Assembly: GCA_002162075.1 (NCBI GenBank)
Contig: CP021423.1
Coordinates: 1,922,001-1,986,000 of the forward strand
Reading direction: 5' to 3'
From: Armatimonadetes bacterium Uphvl-Ar1
Lineage (GTDB): Bacteria; Armatimonadota; Fimbriimonadia; Fimbriimonadales; Fimbriimonadaceae
DNA: 64,000 bases
The notes under the pieces were generated by a model. That model saw only the letters and a program-made list of their open reading frames with translations, was not told the origin of the DNA and did no database searches. Positions 59,980 through 64,000 of this stretch are shown in pieces (within the stretch, counting starts at the first letter, position 1; the number at the start of each line of letters is the position of its first letter). The position numbers and the translations under genes were made by a program.

Positions 59980-60318
59980 ATGAAAAACCAACTCCTCACC
60001 CTTGTCGCTGCAGTTGCCTGTAGCTTTGCCATCATCGGGTGTTCCACCACCGAAGCTCCTGCTACCGACACCAAGCCCGCCGAAACCGGTTCAACCGCAA
60101 CCGCTGAAAAAGCAACCTGCACCGATTGCGGACACGAGATGGACAAGTCCGCTATGAAAGAAGTGGATGGCAAAATGGTCTGTGTCAACTGTGCCGAAAA
60201 GGGTGAAGGAATGCAAACCGCCGACATGATCGACTGCCCCTGTGGTAAGCAAATCGCGGCCGCAGATGCTGTCGAAAAAGATGGCAAAAAAGTCTGCGCC
60301 GACTGCGCTAAAATGTAA
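59980..60318 (+). CDS. Small lipoprotein with Cys-pair (zinc ribbon-like) domain
   Basis: 112 residues from ATG 59980. Lipobox IIGCST near residue 22, then a Thr/Ala/Pro linker. The C-terminal half has eight cysteines as pairs: CTDCGHEM, VCVNCAEK, DCPCGKQI, VCADCAKM. These look like two metal-binding ribbons (or a Ca2+/Zn2+ or thiol store) in the periplasm. No catalytic motif. An ATG codon 2 residues into an annotated longer frame is used because TTG 59974 lacks support. Confidence 0.65.
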   Translation: MKNQLLTLVAAVACSFAIIGCSTTEAPATDTKPAETGSTATAEKATCTDCGHEMDKSAMKEVDGKMVCVNCAEKGEGMQTADMIDCPCGKQIAAADAVEKDGKKVCADCAKM

Positions 60319-60326
60319 TGGACTCA

Positions 60327-60353
60327 GGGAGAGGACATCAATTGTCCTCTCCC
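60327..60353. terminator. Bidirectional terminator hairpin
   Basis: GGGAGAGGACA (60327-60337) pairs with TGTCCTCTCCC (60343-60353) across a 5-base loop. It lies between the convergent lipoprotein and PEP-CTERM genes and would serve both; no long T-run follows closely on either side. Confidence 0.6.
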
Positions 60354-60360
60354 AAGTTGC

Positions 60361-61653
60361 CTACTTTTTCTTACGTTTGAGTGCCAACGCGCCGAGTCCG
60401 AGGAGCACCAACGTCGCTGGCTCCGGCACCGCCTCAAAATTGCTCGCCAGAACACCATCACCAATCGCTGTTCCCAACGCGAGACCATCTGTATTGTCAA
60501 AGTTAAAGTGAATACCGCCGTAAATGCGACTCATTCCTGCTTCCATCGCCATATCAGAGAGCGACGCAAACGACCGAGTGATTCCATCTGAGGTCAGCGT
60601 AACCGAAACCTGATCACTGCCCAATATTCCGCGCAAAGCTGCCGCCCCCGCTGAACTAAAGGTGCTGTGTCCAGAGACATAACTCGGGTGGTTCGGTGTC
60701 GCCAAAAGCGGAACCCACGAGTCGTCTTCCGTAGTCAAGATGTTGCCATCTGTTCCGGCGTTGTGAATCGCCGTCATTGGGCGCCAAAAGGAATCTGTAT
60801 ATTTAACATCCCAGGCCGCGATACCGGCATCTGCCATTGCCACATTCATCGCCCCGAACATACGAGCTGTTTCCATCAAGCCCATATCGCGGTCGGAAGC
60901 AATCTGACCACCGATCAAATTCCACATGCCCGGAGGGGTCACCGTGCCCGAGCCTGCCGCCCAAAAATAAGCCATGTCAGTCTGATCCTGCGTTCGCATA
61001 ACGCTGTTCACCGAACCAAATGCTTTCACTTCATTAAATGCATGGGCATATTCAGCTGACCCGAGTTGGGGTGCCCCCGGCGCAGTATTCAGCCCCGAGC
61101 TTGCCACCCACATCGTCTGATTCCCCCAATTTGGCAATGCTCCCGGTTTGTACCCGTCGGGTGTCGGGCGCCATTGTCCGTCCAAGTTTCCACCTGTATA
61201 AATGCCACCCGTGTTCATTCCGTCGTTTGCCCGCAGCTGAATCACCGCATTGGCCGCCTTATTACCAGCGGCAATTCCTGCATCGCGACTCGCCGAATCC
61301 GGAACGCGACCCAAGGTGTCATTCAACTGCGCCCGATAAACCGCTTCTTGATCCGGGAACAACGTGCTCAAAATTCGGTATGAACTCTGGGCCGTAGCCG
61401 CCTCCATCGAAGCTCCCGCGTCTGCCTGGTCAAAGCTCGCAAATCCCTTGTATCCGCCCTGGATAGAGTTCAAAGCGTCGTACTGTGCGGTACTGAGCAT
61501 CGCGAGAGCCCGGGTCACCACCGGCGGGGCCACGGATTTCTGTTGAATCGTTGTGAGCGCTGTTTGGTTCCAAGTGGTCACTTCATTACCACTAAATCCA
61601 AGCGCCGACAATACTGCCATAAAGGCCACAACTCCAAGTCGTCTAAGTGCCAT
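60361..61653 (-). CDS. Vanadium-haloperoxidase/PAP2-like phosphatase with PEP-CTERM sorting tail
   Basis: 430 residues from ATG 61653 (signal-like MALRRLGVVAFMAVLSALGFS). The catalytic fold shows KYTDSFWRPMTAI (phosphate-binding Lys/Arg), HPSYVSGHSTFSSAGA (central His), SRIYGGIHFNFDN (second His). The end, AVPEPATLVLLGLGALALKRKKK, is a PEP-CTERM signal: PEP box, hydrophobic stretch, basic tail, to be cut and anchored by an exosortase not present in this window. Confidence 0.9.
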   Translation of the reverse strand: MALRRLGVVAFMAVLSALGFSGNEVTTWNQTALTTIQQKSVAPPVVTRALAMLSTAQYDALNSIQGGYKGFASFDQADAGASMEAATAQSSYRILSTLFPDQEAVYRAQLNDTLGRVPDSASRDAGIAAGNKAANAVIQLRANDGMNTGGIYTGGNLDGQWRPTPDGYKPGALPNWGNQTMWVASSGLNTAPGAPQLGSAEYAHAFNEVKAFGSVNSVMRTQDQTDMAYFWAAGSGTVTPPGMWNLIGGQIASDRDMGLMETARMFGAMNVAMADAGIAAWDVKYTDSFWRPMTAIHNAGTDGNILTTEDDSWVPLLATPNHPSYVSGHSTFSSAGAAALRGILGSDQVSVTLTSDGITRSFASLSDMAMEAGMSRIYGGIHFNFDNTDGLALGTAIGDGVLASNFEAVPEPATLVLLGLGALALKRKKK

Positions 61654-61767
61654 ACCGCCCGACCCTGCAAATCCAATTCCCAAACCGATATTCTCACTAT
61701 TTTGTGAAGGTTTAGAGTGGAAAACTTAAAGTGAATTATGAGAATTCACAGGCATATAGTCCATCAA

Positions 61768-62520
61768 TCACTTGCGGCGATTCAGCGTCGCTTTCAGTGC
61801 ATAAGGCAACGATTTGACTACCTGGGCAATCCCTGCCTCCTCTGGCAAATAGTACGAATTTTTCATCTCATAAATCTTCGGATGCACCACATCAATCATC
61901 CTGCGATCCGTCGCCCTGGCCCACTCACCGAGACTCGGCTTTTGATCAACTAATTCCTCCGAAACATAGAGAATTCCGTTTTGAGCATACACAACTCCTG
62001 CATCCAAATTGGTCCAGATCCGCTTCCGAATCTCATCAATCGGCGCATATCCGTATCGCCCAAACAATTCCATCCAATAACTCTGCGGTCGCTCATTGAT
62101 ATGCCCCGTTCCACCCTGTCGGGGAATCGCCGCCGAAAACCAAACCGCCGGAGCGAGCCGAACTAAATCCTCGACGAAGCTTTCGCCTCTTTCGGGCGGC
62201 AAATGTTCTGCTGTCTCCAAACTCATGGCCAGATCAAACTTTCGGTCTAGACCAACACGACCCCGCAGGTCAAACGCCGAAAATCGATCTGCCCCCGCCA
62301 AAAAGTCACTCGCTCCAACCTCACCCCCATCAAATCCGGCAACATCGCTCACCCCGGCATCTTGAAAAGCCTTGAGCCATGCCCCCCTGCCACATCCCAA
62401 ATCAACAACTGAACGAGGATCGACAAGCTCAATCAAATGAGGCACAATCAACCCCGCTGCCCGGTAACTGGCTTGCGTAATCTCATCAAAAAACGCCTTG
62501 TCGTAGAGCTGATCCGCCAT
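61768..62520 (-). CDS. SAM-dependent methyltransferase
   Basis: 250 residues from ATG 62520. Class I methylase motif I SVVDLGCGRGAWLKAF, motif II VAGFDGGEVG, motif IV LAMSLETAEHLPP. This fits the FkbM/Methyltransf_23-like group often found in surface polysaccharide clusters. Adjacent, divergent GT2 and a SGNH hydrolase gene suggest a glycan-synthesis or -modification neighbourhood. Confidence 0.85.
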   Translation of the reverse strand: MADQLYDKAFFDEITQASYRAAGLIVPHLIELVDPRSVVDLGCGRGAWLKAFQDAGVSDVAGFDGGEVGASDFLAGADRFSAFDLRGRVGLDRKFDLAMSLETAEHLPPERGESFVEDLVRLAPAVWFSAAIPRQGGTGHINERPQSYWMELFGRYGYAPIDEIRKRIWTNLDAGVVYAQNGILYVSEELVDQKPSLGEWARATDRRMIDVVHPKIYEMKNSYYLPEEAGIAQVVKSLPYALKATLNRRK

Positions 62521-62572
62521 TCCCTCCATTCTGAACAAATTTCCATTCCAAAGGTACAGTCAAACCGAGCGA

Positions 62573-63559
62573 ATGCCCCAGGTCACCGTCATCATCCCCA
62601 GCTATAACCATGCCGCTTATCTTCCGGCATGTATCGAGTCTATTCAGAATCAAACATTTACCGATTGGCAAATCATCCTCATTGATGACGGCAGTACCGA
62701 TGACTCAGTTGAAATCGCCCGATTAATTGCCCAATCAGAGCCGCGACTTCAAGTCCATCAGAACCCCAATAACCTCGGCACCTACGGCACCGAGCAGCGA
62801 GGACTCGACCTCTCCGAATCACCTTATGTCGCAATCATGAACAGCGACGATGTTTGGTCGCCCGAGAAGCTTGAACGCCAAATTATGCAACTTGAAGCCG
62901 ACCAAACTTTAGTGCTCAGCTACTGTCTCGGTTCGCTGATCGACGATCAGGGCCAAGAAATCCCCGATGACAGCGTCCACGCCGACTGGCCCACAAATTC
63001 TCCCCAAAACCCTCTCCCCTGGCTCCTTTACGAGAACCGCATACTCGCATCCGGCGTCCTTTGGCGCAGGGAAAACCTCCGCTTCGAAACCACCTGCCGT
63101 TACTCTGGTGACTGGGTTGCCCTCCTTGAAGCCGCAACTCGCGGCCCATTTGGCTGCATCCCCGAGAATCTGACATTCTGGCGGCAACACGATACGAACT
63201 CCTATCGCCTCTCAATCCGCCAGGCCGCCGAAGAAATCCGGGTTCGAGAAGCGATCCACCGCCAGATCAGTTCCTTCCGCACCCACACCCCCGATTGGCA
63301 ACGCGGCTACGCCCAAAATCTGATGAATCTAACTAGCCTCTATGCATTCTTCTATCAGCCCCAAAAGGCGAGAGCGGCCCTGAAAACCAGTCTCAGTGCC
63401 GCTCCCAATAAACGCCAAGTCCTCAAACGACTCGCCGGAAGTTATCTCCCCATCGAAAAATTCCGCCGCCACCTTTGGAAAGCTGATATTGATAGCTTTA
63501 GTCGAGAAGATCTGGCGAAACAATTCAAAAGTATCAATTCACTCACCCTTCAAGTCTAG
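62573..63559 (+). CDS. Family 2 glycosyltransferase
   Basis: 328 residues: VTVIIPSYNHAAYLPACIES, IILIDDGSTDDSVEIA, MNSDDVWSPEKLE (DxD-like), YSGDWVALLEAATRG. An inverting GT-A enzyme of unknown acceptor, with a helical C-terminal region. Its stop overlaps the convergent SGNH hydrolase stop by 4 bp. Confidence 0.9.
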   Translation: MPQVTVIIPSYNHAAYLPACIESIQNQTFTDWQIILIDDGSTDDSVEIARLIAQSEPRLQVHQNPNNLGTYGTEQRGLDLSESPYVAIMNSDDVWSPEKLERQIMQLEADQTLVLSYCLGSLIDDQGQEIPDDSVHADWPTNSPQNPLPWLLYENRILASGVLWRRENLRFETTCRYSGDWVALLEAATRGPFGCIPENLTFWRQHDTNSYRLSIRQAAEEIRVREAIHRQISSFRTHTPDWQRGYAQNLMNLTSLYAFFYQPQKARAALKTSLSAAPNKRQVLKRLAGSYLPIEKFRRHLWKADIDSFSREDLAKQFKSINSLTLQV

Positions 63560-63999
63560 ATCAGCAAGGCAGACCGCATGATCTCCGCGATCCGAACCTG
63601 TCCTGCATCGTTTGGATGCAACTGATCCGCCATAAGTGCCGGAGTGTAAGCATCACCAAATCCCCCAAACACATCAACAAATCCATAACCATTTGCCGAG
63701 CATAAAGTGATAAGGGCATCCCGATACTGCCCTTCCAAAGGCGAAATTCCACCGCCACTGGGCGCACACGATTTCACCAAGACATCCGGTGCCGATGCCA
63801 ATCCTCGACAGAAGGAAGCCAGTGCCGCCACATCTGCCGTGAATTGCCCCACCGGACGAGACGCCATCGCCTCATTGATGCCACATCCAATCACTACCAA
63901 ATCCGGTTGGAGTGCCGCGAGCAATGACGGTGAATTCCAGCCTGAACCTGGAAGGCTGAAATCAGCAACCCGCGCCCCCGGAATGGAACCATTAAAAAT
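63556..63999 (-). CDS. SGNH/GDSL-type hydrolase, partial (5' end outside window)
   Basis: The frame is open to the window's end, so the N-terminus with the catalytic Ser block is missing. Visible: VVIGCGINEAMAS (block III, GxNE), then YRDALITLCSANGYGFVDVF and ALMADQLHPNDAGQVRIAEIM, with Asp and His of the DxxH block V. The family cleaves acyl esters on glycans or lipids. Confidence 0.8.
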   Translation of the reverse strand: MFNGSIPGARVADFSLPGSGWNSPSLLAALQPDLVVIGCGINEAMASRPVGQFTADVAALASFCRGLASAPDVLVKSCAPSGGGISPLEGQYRDALITLCSANGYGFVDVFGGFGDAYTPALMADQLHPNDAGQVRIAEIMRSALLI

Positions 64000-64000
64000 C

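Overview
Organism. This is dense bacterial DNA of moderate GC with short intergenic gaps, many ATGA, GTGA or TGATG overlaps and Gram-negative-type features: lipoprotein signal peptides, cytochrome c maturation by CcmE/CcmF, a PEP-CTERM sorting tail and a beta-barrel-like secreted protein. The mix (CxxxY-type CcmE, PEP-CTERM, an EF-G2-like GTPase, an ECF/CHAT operon) would fit an environmental lineage such as Armatimonadota (Fimbriimonadia) or a Planctomycetes-like group. The sequence alone does not fix the taxon.

Layout. (1) 1-20.5 kb is housekeeping chromosome: threonine aldolase, a YprB-like nuclease, ccmE-ccmF-panD-pyrE, a decayed ParE-type toxin next to an intact antitoxin, trpS, an M50 protease with lysA, a parvulin isomerase, mazG, a nucleotidyltransferase with a small partner, an SpoU methylase, a five-gene operon with two von Willebrand A proteins, an EF-G-like GTPase and tRNA-Leu(CAG). 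(2) About 20,526-46,808 is a 26.3-kb integrative element in the 3' end of the tRNA-Leu gene, bounded by a 13-bp direct repeat. Its left part is a P4-satellite-like replication/integration module: integrase, excisionase-like protein, small genes, a mirror-symmetric array of GTGACGACC iterons that looks like a replication origin, a primase-helicase, a CI-like repressor and a truncated second recombinase. Its right part is one long minus-strand cargo series: small protein, amidase, patatin phospholipase, large glycosyltransferase, NifU-like protein, Hint (intein-like) protein, an Rhs protein, then five tandem Rhs-tip/immunity modules. (3) 46.8-64 kb is chromosome again: two tandem ricin-like/PEBP secreted proteins, a barrel-like protein, an ECF sigma/TPR-CHAT protease/unknown/subtilisin operon, a Ca-binding-repeat secreted protein, a lipase-like hydrolase, a D-aminoacylase, a Cys-pair lipoprotein, a PEP-CTERM vanadium-haloperoxidase-like protein, a methyltransferase, a family 2 glycosyltransferase and a partial SGNH hydrolase.

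Most interesting system. Each of the five modules restarts the same ~125-residue Rhs core from its own strong Shine-Dalgarno/ATG (AAGGAGGAGAAGTGATG), overlapping the stop of the preceding gene in four of five cases. It then switches to a different C-terminus followed by a different small, mostly membrane, candidate immunity protein. Four of the five C-termini share a glycine-zipper plus conserved-cysteine plan that I do not recognise as a known toxin family. They are candidate pore-forming effectors.

Caution. Five otherwise good genes (panD, an element gene at 23.6-24.0 kb, rhs, a PEBP protein, a barrel-like protein) are each broken by what looks like one missing base in a homopolymer. This pattern points to sequence/assembly error rather than five real pseudogenes, and gene status should be read with that in mind.
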